Shown here in pieces: positions 43,091 through 50,713 of a stretch of 64,000 bases of DNA. A program made the position numbers and the translations under genes. The notes beneath the pieces are model-generated. The model worked only from the letters and a program-made list of their open reading frames with translations. It made no database searches and was not told the origin of the DNA. The DNA comes from JBDTVS01 sp040007095 (lineage in GTDB: Bacteria > Acidobacteriota > Vicinamibacteria > Vicinamibacterales > CAVVIG01), in the NCBI GenBank assembly GCA_040007095.1, contig JBDTVS010000135.1, positions 1 through 64,000 on the forward strand. Direction: 5' to 3'. Positions within the stretch are counted from its first letter, which is position 1. Each line of letters opens with the position of its first letter.

Positions 43091-44104
43091 TCAGATCGCG
43101 ACGACGATCTTTCCCAGGAACCGGCCCGAGGCCTGGAGCCGATATCCATCGATCGCCTGGTCGAACGGCAGAATCGTGTCGATGATCGGCTTGATGCCAT
43201 TCGTTTCGACGGCCCGGTTCATCCGTTCGAACATCTCGGTCGTGCCGACCCGGATGCCGTGCAACGAGGCGCTCTTCCACATCAAGCCGTACGGGTTGAT
43301 GTCGGCGCTCCGGCCGGTCATCACGCCGATGAGCGTGACCTTGCCGCCGGCCGCGATCGAGTCGAAGGACCGCTCCAGCGTGCCCACGCCTCCCACTTCC
43401 ACGACGCAGTCGACGCCGCGACCCTCGGTGTGCTTCAACACTTCCTTGTGCCAGTCCGGCGTGTGCGTGTAGTTGACGCCCGCGAACGCGCCCAGACGCA
43501 TGACGCGTTCGAGCTTCTCGTCGCTCGAGGACGTGGCAATCACGCGCGCGCCGACCATGCGCGCAAACTGCAACGCGAACATCGACACACCGCCCGTGCC
43601 CAGCACCAACACGGTATCGCCGGCCTGCAGCGGTCTGCCTGCGACCATCAACGCGTTCCACGCGGTGACGCCTGCACACGGCAGGCACGCGGCCTCCTCG
43701 AACGAGAGGCTTGGGGGTACCGGCAGCAGGCCGTCTTCGTACGCGACCATCTGCTCGGTCAAGGCTCCATCGAGTGGGAAACCTAAGCTTTCCCGAGCCG
43801 CGAATGGCGAGCCCTCGGGAGGGGTCTGGAAGAACGCGGACACCACGCGGTCGCCGGGGTGGAAGCGGGTGACGCCCTCGCCGACCGCGATGACTTCGCC
43901 CGCGCCGTCCGACAGCGGAATCGTGTCGCGTGTCATCGTCCGGCCGAAGTACATGCCGGTGGCGATCGCCTGATCGCGCCGGTTGAACGACGCCGCCCGA
44001 ACGCGAATGGTCACCTGACCTGCACGCGGACTGGGAGCGGGCCGCTCCACCTCACGCACGTCGTCAACCGTCGAACACCCGGCCGGTAGAATGTATGCAC
44101 GCAT
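43091..44104 (-). CDS. Zinc-free MDR-type NAD(P)-dependent dehydrogenase
   Basis: A 337-residue medium-chain dehydrogenase/reductase. The GroES-like N-terminal half reads RDTIPLSDGAGEVIAVGEGV; the Rossmann half has VLVLGTGGVSMFALQFARMVGA and GVDCVVEVGG. The catalytic-zinc Cys and His of classic alcohol dehydrogenases are not in their usual places (PLSDGAG replaces the CGHE-type loop), so it may be a quinone oxidoreductase or a zinc-less alcohol dehydrogenase. It begins 12 bp after the acyl-CoA dehydrogenase stop, in the same operon. Confidence 0.87.
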   Translation of the reverse strand: MRAYILPAGCSTVDDVREVERPAPSPRAGQVTIRVRAASFNRRDQAIATGMYFGRTMTRDTIPLSDGAGEVIAVGEGVTRFHPGDRVVSAFFQTPPEGSPFAARESLGFPLDGALTEQMVAYEDGLLPVPPSLSFEEAACLPCAGVTAWNALMVAGRPLQAGDTVLVLGTGGVSMFALQFARMVGARVIATSSSDEKLERVMRLGAFAGVNYTHTPDWHKEVLKHTEGRGVDCVVEVGGVGTLERSFDSIAAGGKVTLIGVMTGRSADINPYGLMWKSASLHGIRVGTTEMFERMNRAVETNGIKPIIDTILPFDQAIDGYRLQASGRFLGKIVVAI

Positions 44105-44116
44105 GGAATTGACCTT

Positions 44117-45274
44117 TCAACCGATCGAGTAGCGTTCGAGCAAACCTCGGGCGATGATGAGGCGCTGCAGCTCGTTGCTGCCGCCGCCAATCAGAAGCAG
44201 CGGGGCATCGCGGTAGAAGCGCTCGACCGGAAAATCCTTGGAGAAGCCGTTGCCGCCGAGAATGCGCATCGCTTCCAGAGACACCTCGGCCGCCGTTTCG
44301 GTGGCAAACAGCTTGGCCATGCCGGCTTCGACATCGCACCGCTCGCGGCGATCTTTCTTGGCGGCGGCGGAGTAGATCAGCAGGCGGGAGGCTTCGATCT
44401 TCGTGGCCATCTCGGCGAGCTTGATCTGAATCGTCTGGTGATGCGCGATCGGCTTGCCGAAAGTGTGGCGCTGCTGCGCGTACCTGATCGCCTCTTCGAA
44501 CGCGGCGCGCGCGACGCCCAGGCCCCGTGCGGCGACATTGAGCCGCTCGGCTTCAAGCCCGGTCATGACCTGCTTGAAGCCCTTTCCCTCCTGTCCGCCG
44601 ATCAGGTTGGCCGCCGGAACGGGGAAATCCTGGAAGTGCAGCTCGCAGGTCTCGACGGTCTTGTAGCCCATCTTCTCGATGTCGCGGCCGACGGTCAGGC
44701 CGGGTGCTCCCTTTTCGACGACGAAGGCGCTGATGCCGCGGTGGGGCGGCTGGACGGACACATCTGTTTTGGCCAACAACAGAAACAGTTGAGCGCGGCG
44801 GCCGTTGGTCACCCACATCTTCGAGCCGTCCACGCGGTAGTGGTCGCCGTCGCGTCGCGCCCTCGTCGAGATGGCCTGCAGATCGGTGCCGGCATTCGGC
44901 TCGGACAGGCAGATGCCGCCGCGCGGTTCGCCCTTGGCCAGCTGCGGCAGGTACTGCTGCTTCTGTTCGTCGGTGCCGTAGCGCACCAGCACGTCGCACA
45001 GCACGAGGTGCGCGCCAAGGATGCCGGAGAGTCCCATCCAGCCGCGCGCCAGTTCCTCGAAGACGATGGCGAAGGTGGTGTAGTCGACGTTACTGCCGCC
45101 GTATTCCTCGGGCACGTTGAGTCCGAAGAGACCGAGCGTTTTCATCATCTCGACGAGCTCGTCCGGGTACTCGTCGCGATGTTCCATCGCGGAAGCCACC
45201 GGAATGACTTCGCGATCGACGAACTCGCGAACGGTTCGCGCGACCAGTTGTTGGGACTCGTCCAGCTGACCCAC
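44117..45274 (-). CDS. Acyl-CoA dehydrogenase
   Basis: A 385-residue FAD enzyme introducing the alpha-beta double bond into acyl-CoAs. Family segments: FGLNVPEEYGGSNVDY, GICLSEPNAGTDLQAI (substrate and FAD loop), KMWVTNGRRAQLFLLLAKT, and the C-terminal IARGLLERYSIG; the catalytic Glu is expected in the RILGGNGFSKDFPVERFYRD region. The start is GTG at 45274 with GGAGAG 5 nt upstream. It leads the operon with the MDR dehydrogenase and is divergent from the MFS gene. Chain-length specificity is unknown. Confidence 0.92.
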   Translation of the reverse strand: MGQLDESQQLVARTVREFVDREVIPVASAMEHRDEYPDELVEMMKTLGLFGLNVPEEYGGSNVDYTTFAIVFEELARGWMGLSGILGAHLVLCDVLVRYGTDEQKQQYLPQLAKGEPRGGICLSEPNAGTDLQAISTRARRDGDHYRVDGSKMWVTNGRRAQLFLLLAKTDVSVQPPHRGISAFVVEKGAPGLTVGRDIEKMGYKTVETCELHFQDFPVPAANLIGGQEGKGFKQVMTGLEAERLNVAARGLGVARAAFEEAIRYAQQRHTFGKPIAHHQTIQIKLAEMATKIEASRLLIYSAAAKKDRRERCDVEAGMAKLFATETAAEVSLEAMRILGGNGFSKDFPVERFYRDAPLLLIGGGSNELQRLIIARGLLERYSIG

Positions 45275-45452
45275 GGCATCTCTCCTCTGGCTGACGGCAA
45301 TTCGACGGCTGATGGCTTCGGCCGCCCATCAGGGTAGCCAATCCATCAGGTATTAGCCACGAGTGCGCCAGCGGTGGACCATCAGCCATTTGTTACTCGG
45401 TGACCATCGGCCGTGTGCTATCGTCCGCTACGTCCCGATACGCATCAACGGC

Positions 45453-46733
45453 ATGGCTTCACCTAGACCCTTCTCGCACAGCTTCTTGCAGTGGTACTGG
45501 GATGCCCCGGCCTCCGCGCGCCGAGCACTCTTTGCGGCGTGGATCGGCTGGCTTCTCGATGCCTTCGACGTCATGTTGTATGCGCTGGTGCTGGGAACGC
45601 TGCTTACCGAATTCTCGCTGAGCAAGGCCACGGCCGGTCTGCTCGGCTCTCTCACGCTCGTCGCGTCCGGGTTTGGCGGCATCCTCTTTGGCGTCCTGGC
45701 CGATCGCCGCGGACGACGGCCCGCGTTGGTCGGCAGCTTGCTCGTGTACTCGGTGTTCACGTTCGCGTGCGGACTGTCGACGACCGTCTGGCAGTTGGCG
45801 GTGTTCCGATTCCTCCTGGGTCTGGGCATGGGAGGCGAATGGACGAGCGGCGCCGCGCTGGTCTCCGAAACGTGGCCGGACGCTCACCGGGGCAAGGCGA
45901 TGGGCATGATGCAGAGTGCCTGGTCGGTCGGCTACGCCGCCGCCGCGGTGGTCGTGGCAGTGGTCCTGCCGCGATTTGGCTGGCGGGCGGTGTTCTTCAT
46001 CGGCATTTTGCCGGCCTTCGTGGCGCTATGGATCAGGCGGGGCATCGAGGAATCGCCCGAATGGATTCGATCGAGGTCCGTGCAGCACGATTGGGTGACG
46101 CCGCTCCGCGCGATTTTCTCGGCGGACTATCTGAGGTTCACCGTCTTGTTGACGGCGCTCAGCACGGCCTCGATTTTTGCCTACTGGGGATTGAATCTCT
46201 GGGTGCCAGCCTACCTCACCCTGCCGCCGTCACAGGGCGGCGCCGGCTTCAGCACAGCCATCGCGACGTCGCTGGTCGTACTGATTCAGTTCGGCGCGTT
46301 CCTGGGCTATATCTCGTTTGGCTGGGTGGCAGATGCGTTCGGCAGACGGCGCAGCTTCCTCGTATATCTGTTGACTGCGGCGGTCCTGGTGTTGGGATTT
46401 GGCCAGACACAGAACCCTGTGGTGCTGGCGTTTCTTGGTCCGTTGACGACGTTTTTCGGGACAGGCTTTTTCTCGGGCTTCGGCGCAGTGACCGCCGAAT
46501 TCTATCCCACCGCCATTCGTGCCACGGCGCAGGGATTCACCTACAACGTGGGCCGGATGGCGAGCGCGCTTGCGCCATTCATTGTCGGGTCGCTGGCAGA
46601 GACGCAGGGATTCGGCACGGCGTTCGCGCTGCTGGCCATTGCGCTGCTGCTGGGCGCGGCGACCTGGATCTGGTTGCCCGAATCGCTCGGTTGGAGCGTC
46701 GAATCGCATGCGGCAAGAAGGGCAGCGAGTTAG
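45453..46733 (+). CDS. MFS transporter, aromatic acid/sialate type
   Basis: A 426-residue inner-membrane transporter with 12 predicted helices. The first helix GWLLDAFDVMLYALVLGTL has the Asp pattern seen in aromatic acid:H+ symporters (AAHS) and sialic-acid transporters; GVLADRRGRRPALVGSLLVY is the loop 2-3 signature and FGWVADAFGRRRSFLVY its second-half copy. It lies 75 bp upstream of the CaiB/MaoC/CitE cluster on the same strand, so it may import the acid that cluster activates. Start at 45453 lacks a visible Shine-Dalgarno but removes an unlikely basic N-terminus. Confidence 0.85.
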   Translation: MASPRPFSHSFLQWYWDAPASARRALFAAWIGWLLDAFDVMLYALVLGTLLTEFSLSKATAGLLGSLTLVASGFGGILFGVLADRRGRRPALVGSLLVYSVFTFACGLSTTVWQLAVFRFLLGLGMGGEWTSGAALVSETWPDAHRGKAMGMMQSAWSVGYAAAAVVVAVVLPRFGWRAVFFIGILPAFVALWIRRGIEESPEWIRSRSVQHDWVTPLRAIFSADYLRFTVLLTALSTASIFAYWGLNLWVPAYLTLPPSQGGAGFSTAIATSLVVLIQFGAFLGYISFGWVADAFGRRRSFLVYLLTAAVLVLGFGQTQNPVVLAFLGPLTTFFGTGFFSGFGAVTAEFYPTAIRATAQGFTYNVGRMASALAPFIVGSLAETQGFGTAFALLAIALLLGAATWIWLPESLGWSVESHAARRAAS

Positions 46734-46774
46734 TAACGGCCTTCTGAGTTCTAACTTTTGAGTCTTCAGTTCGG

Positions 46775-46799
46775 GCTGCGTTTTTGAGCAGCCTGCTAG
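46775..46799 (+). repeat. Half copy of CTAGCAGG element
   Basis: The 25-nt run from GCTGCGTTTT to GCCTGCTAGA equals the right end of the element at 32993-33098. It precedes the CaiB gene by 10 bp; no left partner is present. Confidence 0.65.
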
Positions 46800-46808
46800 A
46801 CTGTCTCT

Positions 46809-47987
46809 ATGCCGTTGCCGTTAGCTGGTGTCACTGTGCTTGCGCTCGAGCAAGCGGTGGCGGTGCCGTTCGCCACCCGCCAATTGGCAGATCTTGGCGC
46901 CAGAGTCATCAAGATTGAACGTCCCGGCGTCGGCGACTTCGCGCGGGCGTACGACACGACGGTCCAGGGACTCTCGAGTCATTTCGTCTGGCTGAACCGC
47001 TCGAAGGAGTCGTTGACGCTCGACGTGAAGCGGCCGGAGGCGCAAGAGGTGTTCTCGCGGCTGCTCGATCGGACCGACGTCTTCGTGCAAAACCTCGCGC
47101 CAGGCGCCACCGAACGACTCGGGCTCGGCACCGAGACGCTGCGCGCGAAGTACCCACGAATGATCGTGTGCGATTTGAGCGGCTACGGATCGACCGGCCC
47201 GTACGCGGCGAAAAAGGCCTACGACCTGCTGGTGCAGAGCGAAGCCGGGCTCGCATCAATCACCGGAACGCCTGACGTCCCGTCGAAGGTAGGGCTGTCG
47301 ATTGCCGACATTGCCGGCGGCATGTACGCGTACTCCGGCATCCTGACGGCGCTCTTGCAGCGAGAGCGTACCGGGCAGGGCGCCGCGCTCGAAGTCTCGT
47401 TGTTCGAAGCCCTCGGCGAATGGATGGGGTACGCGATGTACTACACGATGGGGGGGACCGCGCCCGCCCGCACGGGTGCGAGCCACGCGACCATCGCGCC
47501 GTACGGGCCGTACCGTCTGCAAAATGGCGAGGAGGTGATCCTCGGCGTTCAGAACAACCGCGAGTGGACCACATTCTGCAAGGTCGTTCTCGATCGCATC
47601 GATCTGGTGGAGGATGCGCGATTCCAGAGCAACCACCTGCGTGTGCAGCATCGAGCCGAGATGAATGCCGCGATCGAGCAGGTCTTCGCTGCGCTCCCTC
47701 CGGCAGCAGTGCTCGACCGGCTCGAAACCGCGCAGATCGCCAACGCCCGCCTGAATACCGTCCAGCAGTTCATCGCCCATCCTCAATTGGCCGGCCGCGA
47801 CGCATGGCGGCGGGTGGACTCGGCCGTCGGTCCGATCCCGGCGCTGGTCCCGCCGGTCCGCATGGAAGGCGTCGAGCCGAGGATGGACGCCATCCCCTCG
47901 ATCGGCCAGCATCGCGAGTCGATTCTCGCCGAGCTCGGCTTCGCTTCGCCCACGATTGAACAGTGGATACGCGAAGGGGTTGTCTAG
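46809..47987 (+). CDS. CaiB/BaiF family (class III) CoA-transferase
   Basis: A 392-residue cytoplasmic enzyme moving CoA between carboxylic acids. The N-terminus has VLALEQAVAVPFATRQLADLGARVIKIERPG; the catalytic Asp lies in the segment after LLDRTDVFVQNLAPGATERLG and before DLSGYGSTGPYAAKKAYD, as in CaiB and formyl-CoA transferase; EVSLFEALGEWM is conserved. It starts 10 bp after a CTAGCAGG repeat half. MaoC and CitE genes follow directly, so it may activate a C5 dicarboxylate such as mesaconate or itaconate. Confidence 0.9.
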   Translation: MPLPLAGVTVLALEQAVAVPFATRQLADLGARVIKIERPGVGDFARAYDTTVQGLSSHFVWLNRSKESLTLDVKRPEAQEVFSRLLDRTDVFVQNLAPGATERLGLGTETLRAKYPRMIVCDLSGYGSTGPYAAKKAYDLLVQSEAGLASITGTPDVPSKVGLSIADIAGGMYAYSGILTALLQRERTGQGAALEVSLFEALGEWMGYAMYYTMGGTAPARTGASHATIAPYGPYRLQNGEEVILGVQNNREWTTFCKVVLDRIDLVEDARFQSNHLRVQHRAEMNAAIEQVFAALPPAAVLDRLETAQIANARLNTVQQFIAHPQLAGRDAWRRVDSAVGPIPALVPPVRMEGVEPRMDAIPSIGQHRESILAELGFASPTIEQWIREGVV

Positions 47988-48103
47988 CCAGCCATGGACT
48001 GTGTTGTCTTGAATGGCCGTCGGCGGCATTCTCGTCGCGGCCGGCACGATCACAATCAACAACGGGGGCAGGTGGTGCTCCTTCAGCGGATGCGGGTTGC
48101 CGG

Positions 48104-48598
48104 ATGGCTGTGAAACAGGGATGGACCGGTCGGGTATTCGAGGATTTCGAAGTCGGCGATGTCTACGAGCACCCGCTCGGACGCACGGTGCTGGCTGCCG
48201 ACAACTCGTGGTTTACGTTGTTGACGCTGAATACGAATCCCGTTCACTTCGACGCGGTCTACGCGGCGCGGACGGAGTTCGGGAAACCGCTGGTCAATTC
48301 GTGCTTGACGTTGGCGATCGTGACCGGGCAGTCGGTCAGCGATCTGTCGCAGAACGCCATGGCCAATCTGGGCTGGGATGAGGTCCGGATGCCTCATCCG
48401 GTGTTCGAGGGCGACACGATTTACGCGAGCAGCGAGGTGCTCGAGACGCGCGAGTCGAAGTCGCGGCCGCAGGTCGGCATCGTCCGCGTGAAGACCACCG
48501 GGTTCAATCAAGACCGAACGGTGGTGCTCGAATTCAAACGCACGTTCATGGTCTACAAGCGAAATCATGTCCCTACAGCCTCTCGCCCGTCCAATTAG
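48104..48598 (+). CDS. MaoC-type enoyl-CoA hydratase
   Basis: A 164-residue hot-dog-fold hydratase adding water to an unsaturated acyl-CoA. The catalytic Asp and His lie in the overhanging-helix segment LLTLNTNPVHFDAVYAARTEFGKP (NPVHFD type), with FEDFEVGDVYEHPLGRTV at the start. Mesaconyl-C4-CoA and itaconyl-CoA hydratases belong to this group. It is the middle gene of a transferase, hydratase, lyase series and overlaps the next gene by 32 nt. The ATG at 48104 is chosen because family homology starts there. Confidence 0.87.
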   Translation: MAVKQGWTGRVFEDFEVGDVYEHPLGRTVLAADNSWFTLLTLNTNPVHFDAVYAARTEFGKPLVNSCLTLAIVTGQSVSDLSQNAMANLGWDEVRMPHPVFEGDTIYASSEVLETRESKSRPQVGIVRVKTTGFNQDRTVVLEFKRTFMVYKRNHVPTASRPSN

Positions 48599-49457
48599 AA
48601 GCCTGTTGTTCGCGCCGGGAAATCGCCCGGAGCTGATCGAAAAGTTTCCACGCTACCGCGCCGACGTCTTTGCCATCGACCTCGAAGACGGGACGCCGGA
48701 AGCCGAGAAGGCGTCCGCCCGGCGCGACTTGCCGAGGGTCATCGGCGTCTTGCGCGCCGGCGGCGTGACCGGCGAGATCTATGTCCGCACCAACGAGTCG
48801 CGATCGCCGCATGCCTCCGCCGATCTCGCCGCCGCCCTGGCGACGCCGATCGACGGCATCATCATGCCGAAGCTCGCCGCCGCCGCGGACCTGGATCGCT
48901 TCTCGCGGGCTCTGAGCGACGCCGAGGCGCGCACCGGCCGGCCGCTCCGATTGATCGGCATGATTGAAACCGCCGCCGGCGCGCTGCGCGTCGACGCGAT
49001 TGCCAGCTGTGGCGACGCACATCTTTCGGCCCTCGCCTTCGGCGCCGAGGATTTCATCACCGAGCTCGGTGGCCGCCGGACGGTCCAGGGTCTGGAGGTG
49101 CTGTACGCGCGGTCGCGCGTCGTGCTCGCGGCGCGGGCCGCGGGTCTCGACGCGATCGACCAGGTGTTCGTCAACATTCGCGACGACGACGGGTTCCGGC
49201 GCGATGCCCAGATGGGCCGAGAGCTTGGCTACGGCGGGAAGATGTGCGTGATCCCGAAACAGACGGTGATCGCCAACCAAGTCTTCTCCCCATCAACGGA
49301 GGAGATCGAGCGCAGTCGTCGTCTCATCGAGGCTTCAGGAGCCGCTCAGTCGGCCGGTCGCGGGGCCATCGAGTTCGAAGGCGGGATGGTCGACGAGCCG
49401 CTCATCCGGCGCGCTCAGGCGATCGTCCGGCTGGCGAACGACCTGGGCATTGGCTGA
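48567..49457 (+). CDS. HpcH/HpaI (CitE-type) CoA-ester lyase
   Basis: A 296-residue TIM-barrel lyase splitting a 3-hydroxyacyl-CoA into two products. Motifs: RSLLFAPGNRPELIEKFPRY, FAIDLEDGTPEAEKASAR (metal Asp), PKLAAAADLDRF, LIGMIETAAGAL (metal Glu) and LAFGAEDFITELGGRR. These fit citrate lyase beta, malyl-CoA and citramalyl-CoA lyases. With CaiB and MaoC genes upstream, (S)-citramalyl-CoA or beta-methylmalyl-CoA is the best guess for the substrate. The 32-nt overlap implies coupled translation. Confidence 0.88.
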   Translation: MSLQPLARPIRSLLFAPGNRPELIEKFPRYRADVFAIDLEDGTPEAEKASARRDLPRVIGVLRAGGVTGEIYVRTNESRSPHASADLAAALATPIDGIIMPKLAAAADLDRFSRALSDAEARTGRPLRLIGMIETAAGALRVDAIASCGDAHLSALAFGAEDFITELGGRRTVQGLEVLYARSRVVLAARAAGLDAIDQVFVNIRDDDGFRRDAQMGRELGYGGKMCVIPKQTVIANQVFSPSTEEIERSRRLIEASGAAQSAGRGAIEFEGGMVDEPLIRRAQAIVRLANDLGIG

Positions 49458-49532
49458 ATCCCAATCGATTCCCATCCTCTTCTTTAGGATCCATCTGGCA
49501 GATAGCGGGTCACTTTCCACGGCTTCACGAGA

Positions 49533-49563
49533 TTCACCACAGAGGCCACCGAGATCCCCGGAA
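49533..49563 (+). repeat. Single arm of CACAGAGG-type 9-nt repeat
   Basis: The run ACCACAGAGGCCACCGAGAT has the 9-nt spacing of the other arrays; no inverted partner follows. The rest of 49458-49699 holds no gene, apart from the leader of the next one. Confidence 0.45.
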
Positions 49564-49699
49564 AAACATTCTGTTGTTGGCTGGGTGCGCTCCGCGCGCT
49601 CCATGGTTGACATGTAATTGACCACCACCTTCTGGCGGCCCTTCACCCCGGGTTCCTGGGCGTATACTACGCCTGCGATTCCGTTGCAGGAGGTGATCG

Positions 49700-50707
49700 A
49701 TGTCATCGCGGTTCCGCACAGCTGTCGTGTATCGCGAATCGCGCGGACTCCCTGACGCTGCTGGCCACGACCGCAGCGCCGATCGAAACGCGAATCCCGA
49801 TATCAAGATGAATCGTCTGCACGGACTGGCCGTGACGCTGGTGCTGCTGACGGCGCTGGCCGGCGGCGCCGGCCCTGCCGCGCAGGTCGCACCACCCGTC
49901 AAGGCGCCCGCGCCCAGGACCATGCGGTTGTACGTGTTCGACTGCGGCGTGCTCAATATCACGGCGGCTGGCGTCGAGCGCTATCGCGTGACCCCGACCG
50001 AAGTGGGCGAATCCCGCATGTCCGTGCCCTGTTTTCTCATCGCGCATCCCCGAGGCACGCTGATGTGGGACCTCGGGGTCATCCCGGACGCGACGGTGGA
50101 CGCACAGGCGCCGGGTGAAGCGCGCTCGAATGTCAATGCGACCTCCGCGGCCGTCGTCACGCGGACCCTGAAGAGTCAGCTGGCGCAAATCGGCTATGCG
50201 CCGAGGGACATCAAGTACGTGGCGATTTCGCACGCACACATCGACCACAGCGCAAACCTCAACCAGTTTGCCGCCTCGACCTGGCTGACCAGACCCGCCG
50301 AGCGCGACTTCATGTGGGCCGAGAACAATCCACGCGTGTCGCCTTCTTTCTATAACGAGTTGAAGAACAGCCGGTCGGTCGTGTTGCTGGACAAGGACGA
50401 GTACGACGTCTTCGGCGACGGCCAGGCGGTCATCAAGTCAGCGCCCGGACACACCCCCGGACACCAGGTGCTGATTCTGAAGCTGGCGGCCACGGGACGC
50501 GTGATGCTGAGCGGCGATCTGTATCACTACCCGCCAGAACAGACATTGCATCGAGCGCCGCCCGACAACGAGTTCAGCGTCCAGGAGTCGGCGGCCTCTC
50601 GAGCGACGATCGAGGCGTACCTGCAAAAGACCAGGACGACGCTGTGGATCGAACACGACTTTGCCGCCAACGCCAGGTTGAAGAAATCGCCGGGCTACTA
50701 CGAATGA
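49700..50707 (+). CDS. Exported MBL-fold hydrolase, N-acyl homoserine lactonase-like
   Basis: A metallo-beta-lactamase-fold protein with ISHAHIDHSANLNQFA (HxHxDH), LSGDLYHYPPEQ (ligand Asp) and IEHDFAAN (last His), in the arrangement of AiiA-type lactonases. Two starts compete. ATG at 49700 has AGGAGGTGAT, a full match to the anti-Shine-Dalgarno, ending 2 nt before it (core AGGAGG 6 nt away), giving 335 residues. ATG at 49808 has no ribosome site but begins a normal signal peptide (299 residues). I list the first because of its ribosome site. Quorum quenching is possible; the substrate is unproven. The patatin gene follows 6 bp later. Confidence 0.85.
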   Translation: MSSRFRTAVVYRESRGLPDAAGHDRSADRNANPDIKMNRLHGLAVTLVLLTALAGGAGPAAQVAPPVKAPAPRTMRLYVFDCGVLNITAAGVERYRVTPTEVGESRMSVPCFLIAHPRGTLMWDLGVIPDATVDAQAPGEARSNVNATSAAVVTRTLKSQLAQIGYAPRDIKYVAISHAHIDHSANLNQFAASTWLTRPAERDFMWAENNPRVSPSFYNELKNSRSVVLLDKDEYDVFGDGQAVIKSAPGHTPGHQVLILKLAATGRVMLSGDLYHYPPEQTLHRAPPDNEFSVQESAASRATIEAYLQKTRTTLWIEHDFAANARLKKSPGYYE

Positions 50708-50713
50708 GCGCGC

